Below, one piece after another: positions 35,105 to 42,993 of a stretch of 64,000 bases of DNA. Made by a program: the position numbers and the translations under genes. The stretch is from Lacinutrix mariniflava. GTDB taxonomy: Bacteria > Bacteroidota > Bacteroidia > Flavobacteriales > Flavobacteriaceae. Where the stretch lies: positions 124,001 to 188,000 of the forward strand of contig NZ_LIQG01000023.1 in the NCBI RefSeq assembly GCF_001418015.1, read 5' to 3'. The notes beneath the pieces were generated by a model that was given only the letters and a program-made list of their open reading frames with translations, was not told the origin of the DNA and made no database searches. The number at the start of each line of letters is the position of its first letter. The first letter of the stretch is position 1.

Positions 35105-36073
35105 ATGTACCAAACTGCCTTTCTTACGTTTTTAAAGACTGAATTACCAGAAAACACATCTATAATAGAAGCTGTTGCTACGGCTTTAGATATTAGTTAC
35201 GATGCTGCACATAGGCGTGTTAGTTTAAAAAGCAAATTTTCTTTAGATGAAACGATTGTGTTGTCCAAGTACTACAATCTCTCTTTAGATCGACTATTTG
35301 AAACCACCTCTGCAGAGTTTGTAACTATAGAAAAAACAAAACATATTGAGAACGAGGCTGAGCTGCAATACTATTTTGAAGACTCTTACAATTCGCTTGT
35401 TCCTTTATTAAAACAAAAGAATAGCTCTATATTATATTCAGCTAAGGATATTCCTTTATTTTACAACTTAAATGGAGATGCCTTAAGCAGGTTTAAATAC
35501 TATGTATGGCTAAAACTTTTAAATCCAGAATTAGCGACTAAAAGTTTCGAAAACTTTGCTCCTAGCTCTGCTTTGATTGAAGCTGGCAAGAGATTAGGTA
35601 GTTTATATAGTAATTTAAATACTCAAGAGGTTTGGGATATAACATCTATTAATAGTACGCTAAAACAAATTCATTTTTATTTTGAAGCTGGGCAGGTTGC
35701 TACCGAAACCGCTTTACATTTTTGTGACTTATTAAAAAAACTAATTGAGACTATTGCTGCTAAATTGGTAAATACAGATTTAGAATTTAAAATGTATTAC
35801 AACGAACTGCATTTAATGAATAATAATGTTTTAGTGAATACTCCAAATGCACAAATGCTCTATGTCCCTTTTACTTTATTGTCCTATTACAAAACAAGCG
35901 ATAAACATACATGCAAAGAAGCCGAGGCCTTTTTAAGGAAGCAATTACAGAATTCTAAATTATTAAATACTACTGGAGAGAAAGAGCGCAATACTTTTTT
36001 TAATAAGATTTATGCTAAAATTAATGCATTAAAAAAATTAATTGAAGCAACACAGGTTTTAGATTTTGAGTAA
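35105..36073 (+). CDS. HTH (BetR-like) transcriptional regulator
   Basis: 322 residues from ATG 35105. The N-terminal 65 residues form a helix-turn-helix: SIIEAVATALDISYDAAHRRVSLKSKFSLDETIVLSKYYNLSLDRLF. The remaining 250 residues are helical and of no family I can name, probably for ligand binding or oligomerisation. A perfect inverted repeat overlaps its own promoter, suggesting autorepression and possible control of the divergent outer-membrane protein gene. Confidence 0.7.
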   Translation: MYQTAFLTFLKTELPENTSIIEAVATALDISYDAAHRRVSLKSKFSLDETIVLSKYYNLSLDRLFETTSAEFVTIEKTKHIENEAELQYYFEDSYNSLVPLLKQKNSSILYSAKDIPLFYNLNGDALSRFKYYVWLKLLNPELATKSFENFAPSSALIEAGKRLGSLYSNLNTQEVWDITSINSTLKQIHFYFEAGQVATETALHFCDLLKKLIETIAAKLVNTDLEFKMYYNELHLMNNNVLVNTPNAQMLYVPFTLLSYYKTSDKHTCKEAEAFLRKQLQNSKLLNTTGEKERNTFFNKIYAKINALKKLIEATQVLDFE

Positions 36074-36088
36074 GCCATAAGAGTAAGT

Positions 36089-36195
36089 GCGTTAAGGATT
36101 GCAACGGCATCCTTTTTTTGCTGCCATATATGGCAAAAAAAGATATAGTGTAAAGCCTGACTTTTTTAAGCTTTTTTCGGCTAAAAAAGGAACGC
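36089..36195 (+). ncRNA. Structured RNA candidate, copy B (possibly Flavo-1), before rpoD
   Basis: Closing stem GCGTT (36089-36093) with AACGC (36191-36195). The same linkers as copy A recur: GCGTTAAGGATTG at the 5' side and AAAGCCTGAC centrally. The inner hairpins differ in sequence but keep the fold: TTTTTTTGC-TGCCATATATGGCA-AAAAAAAG and CTTTTTTA...TAAAAAAG. It lies 110 nt before the rpoD ATG and could be a leader element or an independent RNA. Confidence 0.6.
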
Positions 36196-36305
36196 CAAAA
36201 AAATAATTAATTTTTTTTGTAACAAAATGTACTCTTTCTACGTATAACTAGTGAGAGTAAAATATTCACGTCCGTTTTTTAGGGCATAAATCACAACTTA
36301 CATAC

Positions 36306-37169
36306 ATGAGACAACTTAAAATTACCAAGCAGGTAACCAACCGTGAGACCGCATCATTAGACAAATACTTACAAGAAATTGGAAAAGTTGACTTAATTAC
36401 CGCAGATGAAGAAGTAGAATTAGCACAACGTATTAAGGCTGGCGACCAGATCGCACTTGAGAAATTGACAAAGGCTAACTTACGTTTCGTAGTATCGGTG
36501 GCTAAGCAATACCAAAATCAAGGTTTAACGTTACCAGATTTAATTAATGAAGGTAATTTAGGGTTAATTAAAGCTGCACAACGTTTTGATGAAACGCGTG
36601 GTTTTAAATTTATATCTTATGCTGTATGGTGGATTAGACAGTCTATTTTACAAGCCTTAGCAGAGCAATCTCGTATTGTACGTTTACCGTTAAACAAGAT
36701 TGGTTCTATTAATAAAATAAACAAAACTTTTGCTTTCTTAGAGCAAGCACACGAGCGTCCGCCAAGTGCTGAAGAGATTGCAAAAGAATTAGACATGACT
36801 ATTAACGATGTTAAGGAGTCTATGAAAAATTCTGGCCGTCACGTAAGTATGGATGCGCCTTTAGTTGAAGGTGAAGATTCTAACTTATATGATGTATTAA
36901 ATTCTGGTGAGTCACCAAATCCAGACCGTAACCTTTTACACGAGTCTTTACGTACTGAGATTGAACGTGCTCTTGAAACTTTAACGCCTCGTGAAGCAGA
37001 TGTTATTAGATTATACTTTGGACTAGGAAACCAACACCCAATGACTTTAGAGGAAATTGGTGAAACTTTTGACTTAACACGTGAGCGTGTTAGACAGATT
37101 AAAGAAAAAGCTATTCGTAGATTAAAACATACGTCTAGAAGTAAAATATTAAAAACTTACTTAGGATAA
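36306..37169 (+). CDS. rpoD: Primary sigma factor RpoD/SigA (short Bacteroidota type)
   Basis: 287 residues: region 1.2 ([16 protein letters not shown]), region 2 ([32 protein letters not shown]), region 3 and region 4 ([47 protein letters not shown]). Region 1.1 and the non-conserved insertion are missing, as usual in this phylum; this factor is the one that reads TTG/TAnnTTTG promoters. Tandem hairpins follow. Confidence 0.97.
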   Translation: MRQLKITKQVTNRETASLDKYLQEIGKVDLITADEEVELAQRIKAGDQIALEKLTKANLRFVVSVAKQYQNQGLTLPDLINEGNLGLIKAAQRFDETRGFKFISYAVWWIRQSILQALAEQSRIVRLPLNKIGSINKINKTFAFLEQAHERPPSAEEIAKELDMTINDVKESMKNSGRHVSMDAPLVEGEDSNLYDVLNSGESPNPDRNLLHESLRTEIERALETLTPREADVIRLYFGLGNQHPMTLEEIGETFDLTRERVRQIKEKAIRRLKHTSRSKILKTYLG

Positions 37170-37186
37170 TCTAAGTTATAGTAACA

Positions 37187-37213
37187 AACAGTTATTCATA
37201 ACTGTTCGTTTTT
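37187..37213 (+). terminator. Terminator after rpoD
   Basis: AACAGTTAT-TC-ATAACTGTT then CG and six Ts. Confidence 0.8.
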
Positions 37214-37225
37214 TGATTGATGAAA

Positions 37226-37252
37226 GAACCCGAAGCTGATTACTTCGGGTTC
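37226..37252 (+). terminator. Second hairpin after rpoD
   Basis: GAACCCGAAG-CTGATTA-CTTCGGGTTC, a stable stem 13 nt beyond the first terminator but followed by a poor T run. Either a backup terminator or an RNA-stabilising hairpin. Confidence 0.6.
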
Positions 37253-37427
37253 ACTCATTTTATAAACTTTCTAATAGTGTTTAAATTCAAACGCATTGCT
37301 TTTAATCACACTTAATCGTATTAATTTGCTTTTATTCGCGTTTAAGAGTATTTAGTTGAAGACCTTTTGAAATCTATTTTTAATTAATATTGTATGATAT
37401 TTGTATTCCCAAACATCTTTCTTTACT

Positions 37428-37835
37428 ATGTTAAAATCTATTTGTTATAAAAGCCAAGTAAAACCCACTTTAAGTATTTTAGAGTTTGAATCTTTGTTTA
37501 ACCAAACACAAACAAGTAACGATAAGTCTAATATTACTGGCGTTTTAGTAAAAAGTAAAGATATTTTTTTTCAAATAATAGAAGGAGACGTAGCGACAAT
37601 TGATTCTCTTTTTGAAAAAATAAAAAAAGATAATAGGCATTCTGATATTATCGAACTTTTAAACAAACCTATCTCACAATTAAGCTTTAAGGCTTTCGAC
37701 ACCGGTTATACTCTAATTGATGATATAGATGAACTTTATGGTCTACAAATTTATATTACCGATTTACAGAATAATCATTTTGAAAATAGCACTCTGTTTT
37801 TAAAAATTATTGAAGACCTATTAACTACCGACTAA
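37428..37835 (+). CDS. Solo BLUF-domain blue-light sensor
   Basis: 135 residues from ATG 37428, almost entirely one BLUF domain. The flavin-site residues match the AppA numbering at a constant offset of 14: Tyr7 (SICYKS), Asn31 (TSNDKSNITG) and Gln49 (FFQIIEG). The positions of AppA Trp104 and Met106 read Phe90 and Thr92 in SFKAFDTGY. There is no output domain, so it must signal through a partner protein. The neighbouring rpe and rpoD give no clue to the partner. Confidence 0.85.
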   Translation: MLKSICYKSQVKPTLSILEFESLFNQTQTSNDKSNITGVLVKSKDIFFQIIEGDVATIDSLFEKIKKDNRHSDIIELLNKPISQLSFKAFDTGYTLIDDIDELYGLQIYITDLQNNHFENSTLFLKIIEDLLTTD

Positions 37836-37845
37836 TAAAAAACCT

Positions 37846-37853
37846 TAGCTTTG
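37846..37853 (+). promoter_or_regulatory. -7 box (TAGCTTTG) of rpe
   Basis: TAnnTTTG match 23 nt before the rpe ATG at 37877. Confidence 0.5.
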
Positions 37854-37876
37854 TAAAAACAAAACTACTACATATA

Positions 37877-38539
37877 ATGTCTACAAAGTTAATTGCTCCT
37901 TCAATGCTTGCTGCCGATTTTGGCAACTTACAACGCGATACAGAAATGGTTAATAATAGTGAAGCCGATTGGTTTCATATTGATGTTATGGATGGCCATT
38001 TTGTGCCAAACATTTCTTATGGAATGCCTGTAATTGCCGCTATTAAAAAGCATGCTACAAAACCATTAGATGTACATTTAATGATTGAAAAGCCTGAACG
38101 CTATATTGAAGAGTTTGCTAAAGTTGGAGCAGATATCATTACAGTGCACCACGAGTCTACAGTACACCTGCACAGAACGCTAAGACAAATTAAAGATGCT
38201 GGTTGTAAAGCTGGTATTGTTTTAAATTTAACGACTCCCGTTTCTGTTTTAGAAGATATATTACCAGAATGTTATATGGTATTATTAATGTCTATTAACC
38301 CAGGTTTTGGTGGTCAGAAATTTGAAGAGATTACTTACCAACGCGTAAAGAAATTACGAAAAATGATTACTGACCAAGGTTTAGACACCAAAATAGAAAT
38401 TGATGGAGGCGTTACAGATAAAAATATTGAAAAGCTAGTTGAAGCCGGAGCAGATGTTTTTGTGGCTGGAAGTCATATTTTTAAAAGTGAAGACCAAATG
38501 GAAGCTACTGCCAATCTTAAACGATTAGCCAATAAGTAA
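37877..38539 (+). CDS. rpe: Ribulose-phosphate 3-epimerase
   Basis: 220-residue TIM-barrel enzyme interconverting ribulose 5-phosphate and xylulose 5-phosphate. Metal and catalytic motifs: APSMLAADFGNL, HIDVMDGHFVPNIS, DVHLMIEKPE, MSINPGFGGQKF and IEIDGGVTDKN. Length and motif spacing are standard. Confidence 0.97.
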   Translation: MSTKLIAPSMLAADFGNLQRDTEMVNNSEADWFHIDVMDGHFVPNISYGMPVIAAIKKHATKPLDVHLMIEKPERYIEEFAKVGADIITVHHESTVHLHRTLRQIKDAGCKAGIVLNLTTPVSVLEDILPECYMVLLMSINPGFGGQKFEEITYQRVKKLRKMITDQGLDTKIEIDGGVTDKNIEKLVEAGADVFVAGSHIFKSEDQMEATANLKRLANK

Positions 38540-38592
38540 TACAATTTATTTCTCTTAGCTTCTAGAATAATTATTAGTAGAGATTATTGAGA

Positions 38593-39483
38593 TTAATATC
38601 CAGCAAAATTAAAGTTGAGCATTTGCTTTACTTTAATGTAAATTTTTGGAAATTGAGATTGAAACTCTGAAGGCGTTTCGATAAAATTTTCTACTAAAAC
38701 TGAAATAAATTCAAAATGATTTTCGAAGGCATATTCTCTAAAATATCCTGAAGTAAGAAGTTTTTGCTTTACAACAACATTCTCATCAATATCTGTAGTA
38801 AGCTCTTGAAATGAATCTAAAAATATAGCAGCACTCGTACTGTATTTTCTAGATTTTAAAAATGAAACATGTAAGGCATGAATACACTCATGTACTCCTA
38901 GGTTTAAATTATCGTCTTCTGTAGCGTAACCTTTTTCAAAATCTTCCCACGAAAAAACCAAAGCTTTGTAAGACATATTAAACTCTCCCTTATGAAATGT
39001 TTGGTTTATATTCGAGAAATAGGCTTTTGGATAAATAACAATTTTATCAAGAACACCTATTTTATAATCCCTAAAACCAAAGGTTAGCTTTGTTGCAGTT
39101 GCAGCAATCTTAACTTTCATGGTGATATTAACTTCAATATCTTTACCAATAAACTCCCAGTTTTTTATAAAATACTGAATACGATGCTCGAAATTTTTCT
39201 TCTCTTTAGTATTTAACTTATTATAAAAAGCAAACTCATTTTCTAAGATCGCTTTATGTGATTCTGGAAGTTTGTTTTTAAAAAAATGTAAATGAGTGAA
39301 AAACTGTTTCTTTTTAACATACTCTACAAAAGCCATTTCGAAGAAAAGAAACAGACCACGAAAAACTATAAAAGCCACTAATAATCCTGTAACAACCGCA
39401 AGAATAATAAGAATAATTTTAAATACTAAAGGTGGATCTTTTTCTTGTAATAGATAAGTAATCCTTAATAAAATATTAATCAT
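38593..39483 (-). CDS. MtfA-like (M90) zinc peptidase with an N-terminal membrane helix
   Basis: 296 residues. One or two hydrophobic segments near residues 18-52 (FKIILIILAVVTGLLVAFIVF) anchor it. The zincin motif is HECIH in LGVHECIHALHV (about 208-219), and EFISVLVENFIETPSEF further on matches the MtfA region that supplies the third ligand. Helical SHKAILENEFAFYNKLNTKEKKNFEHRIQ is typical of the family N-terminal part. MtfA regulates the PTS repressor Mlc in enterobacteria; here only the fold is claimed. Confidence 0.7.
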   Translation of the reverse strand: MINILLRITYLLQEKDPPLVFKIILIILAVVTGLLVAFIVFRGLFLFFEMAFVEYVKKKQFFTHLHFFKNKLPESHKAILENEFAFYNKLNTKEKKNFEHRIQYFIKNWEFIGKDIEVNITMKVKIAATATKLTFGFRDYKIGVLDKIVIYPKAYFSNINQTFHKGEFNMSYKALVFSWEDFEKGYATEDDNLNLGVHECIHALHVSFLKSRKYSTSAAIFLDSFQELTTDIDENVVVKQKLLTSGYFREYAFENHFEFISVLVENFIETPSEFQSQFPKIYIKVKQMLNFNFAGY

Positions 39484-39663
39484 TTATGCCAGTTATAAAC
39501 TCTAAAGGATCAAAATATCCTAATAAGTTACGTTATAAAAATAAGCTATGCTCGATTTGAAAATATACTGAGAAATTAATTTGGATTTGCAAGGTTGATA
39601 CTTAAAGCTCCGCTTACAAATTCAAGGGCGCTTGATTTGATACATAACTTTAACTTTTACTAG

Positions 39664-39737
39664 TGACCTCGAGAGGATTCGAACCTCCAACCCTCAGAGC
39701 CGAAATCTGATATTCTGTCCAGTTGAACTACGAGGCC
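39664..39737 (-). tRNA. tRNA-Arg(UCG), copy 1
   Basis: 74 nt on the minus strand. Acceptor GGCCTCG pairs with CGAGGTC (one G-U); anticodon stem TCAGA/TCTGA encloses TTTCGGC, anticodon TCG at 34-36; the T-arm GAGG-TTCGAAT-CCTC is intact. CCA is not encoded. It lies 14 nt downstream of the O-antigen-ligase-type gene. Confidence 0.9.
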
Positions 39738-39751
39738 TAATAAACTAATTA

Positions 39752-42154
39752 CTATTTAAAGAAAGCATCGTTAAGTTTTAATGCAGCTGGCCAATTCTTA
39801 TTTCTACTTATTATAAAATCTTTTTTAGCATTAGCGTTGTCCTTTAACTTTAAATAGGAAACACCTCTACTGTATTCTGGTCTTCCGTTATTTAAATACT
39901 TATCGTTGATTACTTTTGTAAAGTAAGGAATTGCGTCTTTATAGTTTTTTGTTAAGTTCTCAAGTAGGCCTAATTTAAAATGCGTCGGCAAATTATTTGG
40001 CTCTAATTCTAAAACCTTTAAAAATTGAATTCTAGCATTAGTATAATCCTTTTGATCGAAATAATTATTCGCTGTTTTAAAATGTTCTGTCATCTCATCA
40101 ATAATATTCTTACCCAATTTACTTGCTGCAATATCAGATTTAGACTTATTAGACATTATTTTAACAAGTTCACTTTTAAAACTTATAAGTTCTTTATCGT
40201 AAGGATAACTTTCTAATGCATAATTAACTTTACTTAAGGATAGAGAATTGTCTCTATAATATTTTCTTATATCGTTACACATATTTAACCAAGCGACTGT
40301 GTGATCTGGCCTAACCATAAAATGTCTATCATACAAATCAAACAAAGCTATAGTATCGTTTTGTTTTTTATAGATTCCTTGTAAAATATAAAAGTTAGAT
40401 TCTATACATGGCATTACATCAAAAACTTCTTTAGAATAAGCAAATGCACTATCTTCTTTCTTTATAAAATTAAACATCATGGCTTTTAATGTTTTTGGCC
40501 ATAAATTATTTTCTACATTAGAAATAGAGTTATTTAAATGTAATAATGCTTTATCGTACTTTTTATTATTAATTGCAAATAATCCCTTAATATCATCATT
40601 TGTCATACCTATTTGATTTACATAAGGAAAACTAGGCAACATTTGAATAACTTGATTATATGAATATTTATATTTTAAAGTAAAAGCATCCTTACTCTTT
40701 ACTTCTCTCATTAATTCATACTGTACTGTAGATGCTTTATAGTCTATATAATGAGTAATAACATTTAAGAGTAATAAAACAACAAAACTATAGCCTAATG
40801 CTTTTTGTACTTTATTAATTTTAAGCTTATCCGGAACTTGTTCATTATTGTTCGAAAAACCTAAAATAATTGCGAGAACTAACGCAAAAACTATTTGAAT
40901 TGGTGCTCTGTGGTGAGGGAAATTAAAAAAAGCATCAATCATATAGCTTAACAAGGCTAAAGCGAGGCTAATAATTATAAATTTACTTGTATCCGTTTTT
41001 GCTTTATAATAATGTTTAATAAGTGTTATGAAACAAATAATATAAATACTTATATATAACAAAAAGCCTATTATTCCTGTTTCTGCTAATGATTGTAAAT
41101 AATCATTATGAACATGTGTACTAAATACAACTCCTTTATTTCTTCTATTAAGATAAAGGCTTATTTTAGAGTTATGTCTCCAATTACCAACTCCAACACC
41201 AATAATTGGTGACTTTTTAAAGTCAGTAATTGCGGAATTCCAAATGTCTTTTCTACCAGAGCCATCAACCAAATTTGATTTCCCTTTTGGGTTATATAAA
41301 TCCTTCTCTGCTTTAGTAAAAAACAACTCTACATAAGAATTTAATTTGTCTTTATAAATTCTATTTATTGATATAGAAAAACCATAAGCTATAAAAGCTA
41401 CAATTACTAACGGCAAAATAGTATTAACACTTCTCTGGATAGAGTATTTTGAAATAACAAAATAAGCTATTGAAAAAACAACCAGAACAATAGCCATAAT
41501 TACAGCTGCTGTTCTAGCTCCTATTAAAAATAGACTTGTAATTACAAATAACACAACTATTAAAGAAATATTTTTTCTAAAACCTTTAAGCTGCTGAAAA
41601 ACAAACAATAAAAATGGTAATTTAATTACAATTGCAGTTGCTAGAATGTTTCGATTACCATATCGATGAGGAATACTCATCATTAGCTCATGTGTTCTTA
41701 ACTCACTTGATTTGGAATAAAAATAAGAAACAACCTCAAAAGATTCAATAAATAAAATAACACTAATTATTAGGCTTAATCCAAAAAAACTAAAGAATTT
41801 TCTATCCCTAAAAACTATATATAAATTAAAAACACTAAATATAAAAGTGAATATTCTTGATAAATATAATATACTTTCATCAATAATAATTGATTGAGTC
41901 ATAGACAAACAAGACACAATAAAAGTCATGATTTGAATTCCAAAAAATAATTTTACGTGTTTTGGAAAAGTAAAAGCCAAATATCCTGGTGCAAATAAAT
42001 AATACAAAAAAACTACAACATTTAATGTCCCTATATAAAACCACTGAGTAGCAGCAAAATCAAAAGCACCTAGCGATGGTACAAATAGAGTCATTAAATA
42101 CAAAAAAATAATTACATAATTTACATTACTTGTTTTTTTAAAAAGTGTATTCAT
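39752..42154 (-). CDS. O-antigen ligase/polymerase family protein with C-terminal TPRs
   Basis: 800 residues. The first 450 hold about 12 membrane helices and the Wzy_C/O-antigen ligase signature around GVGVGNWRHNSK and FSTHVHNDYLQSLAETGIIG, with the conserved histidines in the large periplasmic loop. The last part has TPR-like repeats (ALLHLNNSISNVENNLWP, TNARIQFLKVLELEPNNLPTHFKLG). Membrane ligases of this fold join glycans to lipid A core or protein. No polysaccharide gene is adjacent; both neighbours are tRNA-Arg genes, so it looks like a cassette placed between tRNAs. Confidence 0.85.
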   Translation of the reverse strand: MNTLFKKTSNVNYVIIFLYLMTLFVPSLGAFDFAATQWFYIGTLNVVVFLYYLFAPGYLAFTFPKHVKLFFGIQIMTFIVSCLSMTQSIIIDESILYLSRIFTFIFSVFNLYIVFRDRKFFSFFGLSLIISVILFIESFEVVSYFYSKSSELRTHELMMSIPHRYGNRNILATAIVIKLPFLLFVFQQLKGFRKNISLIVVLFVITSLFLIGARTAAVIMAIVLVVFSIAYFVISKYSIQRSVNTILPLVIVAFIAYGFSISINRIYKDKLNSYVELFFTKAEKDLYNPKGKSNLVDGSGRKDIWNSAITDFKKSPIIGVGVGNWRHNSKISLYLNRRNKGVVFSTHVHNDYLQSLAETGIIGFLLYISIYIICFITLIKHYYKAKTDTSKFIIISLALALLSYMIDAFFNFPHHRAPIQIVFALVLAIILGFSNNNEQVPDKLKINKVQKALGYSFVVLLLLNVITHYIDYKASTVQYELMREVKSKDAFTLKYKYSYNQVIQMLPSFPYVNQIGMTNDDIKGLFAINNKKYDKALLHLNNSISNVENNLWPKTLKAMMFNFIKKEDSAFAYSKEVFDVMPCIESNFYILQGIYKKQNDTIALFDLYDRHFMVRPDHTVAWLNMCNDIRKYYRDNSLSLSKVNYALESYPYDKELISFKSELVKIMSNKSKSDIAASKLGKNIIDEMTEHFKTANNYFDQKDYTNARIQFLKVLELEPNNLPTHFKLGLLENLTKNYKDAIPYFTKVINDKYLNNGRPEYSRGVSYLKLKDNANAKKDFIISRNKNWPAALKLNDAFFK

Positions 42155-42212
42155 TATATTTAATGTTGATTAAAAACAAAGCTTGAAATAAAACTACAAC
42201 TTACTTTCTTCG

Positions 42213-42286
42213 TGACTGTGATAGGAGTCGAACCTACAACCGTTGGAGCCGAAATCCAATACTCTATCCAATTGAGCTACACAGCC
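42213..42286 (-). tRNA. tRNA-Arg(UCG), copy 2
   Basis: 74 nt on the minus strand. Acceptor GGCTGTG pairs with CACAGTC (one G-U); anticodon stem TTGGA/TCCAA encloses TTTCGGC, again anticodon TCG. The body differs widely from copy 1, so it is an old paralogue and not a recent duplicate. CCA is not encoded. It lies 13 nt from yqeY. Confidence 0.9.
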
Positions 42287-42299
42287 TTTTTAATAATGT

Positions 42300-42749
42300 C
42301 TAAGACAATTTATTTTTTACAATTGTAGAAACAGTTTTCCCGTCTGCTCGTCCTGCAACTGCTTGATTAACTATGCCCATTACCTTTCCCATATCTTTCA
42401 TGCCTTGTGCTCCTGTTTTAGCAATCGCATCCTCAACAAGCTTACCCACTTCTTCTTCGCTCATAGCTTCTGGTAAAAACTGAGAAATTACTTTAGCTTC
42501 TTCTAATTCTGGTGTTGCTAAATCTTCTCTACCTTGTTCCAAAAAAATTGCAGCACTATCCTTACGCTGTTTAACCTGCTTTTGAAGTATTTTAAGCTCC
42601 TGCTCTTCGGTTAATTCCTCTTTAGCTCCACTTTCAGTTTGCGCTAATAATATTGCAGATTTCACTGCTCTTAAAGCAGTTAATGCAACCGTATCTTTAC
42701 TCTTCATAGCCGTTTTTAGGGCTGTCATTATATTTGTTGATAAACTCAT
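42300..42749 (-). CDS. GatB/YqeY-domain protein
   Basis: 149 residues, a stand-alone GatB/YqeY helical domain (LRAVKSAILLAQTESGAKEELTEEQELKILQKQVKQRKDSA near the N-terminus; SQFLPEAMSEEEVGKLVEDAI and MGKVMGIVNQAVAGRADGK at the C-terminus). The domain also forms the tRNA-binding tail of GatB; the solo protein's role is not known. It follows ftsZ, a common order in Bacteroidota, but a terminator lies between. Confidence 0.9.
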   Translation of the reverse strand: MSLSTNIMTALKTAMKSKDTVALTALRAVKSAILLAQTESGAKEELTEEQELKILQKQVKQRKDSAAIFLEQGREDLATPELEEAKVISQFLPEAMSEEEVGKLVEDAIAKTGAQGMKDMGKVMGIVNQAVAGRADGKTVSTIVKNKLS

Positions 42750-42814
42750 AATATTATTGTTTTTGGATTACGAAGATAGGAAAAAGTAAGACGTTTGATA
42801 AGACCTCTAAGGAT

Positions 42815-42855
42815 TAAAAAACAAAACCCAAAACGTTGAGGGACGTTTTGGGTTT
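42815..42855 (-). terminator. Terminator after ftsZ
   Basis: AAACCCAAAACGT (42824-42836) pairs with ACGTTTTGGGTTT (42843-42855); on the minus strand it is followed by a TTTTTT run. It ends the dcw transcription unit. Confidence 0.85.
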
Positions 42856-42993
42856 AAATGGATTAATTATCTTGCTTACACTATTAATAAATACAATTTA
42901 ACCTAAATTCATTTATAAGATTCCGTTCTGAAAACGAGATTAGTTCTATTAGCTGTTTTTATTTAGACTGCGTCTTGTAAAAACAGAATTTTA

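Noticed and set aside
39664-42286. tRNA-bounded integrative element
   Set aside because: No integrase, no att-like direct repeats matching the tRNA 3' ends and only one gene; kept as a possible exchangeable cassette only.
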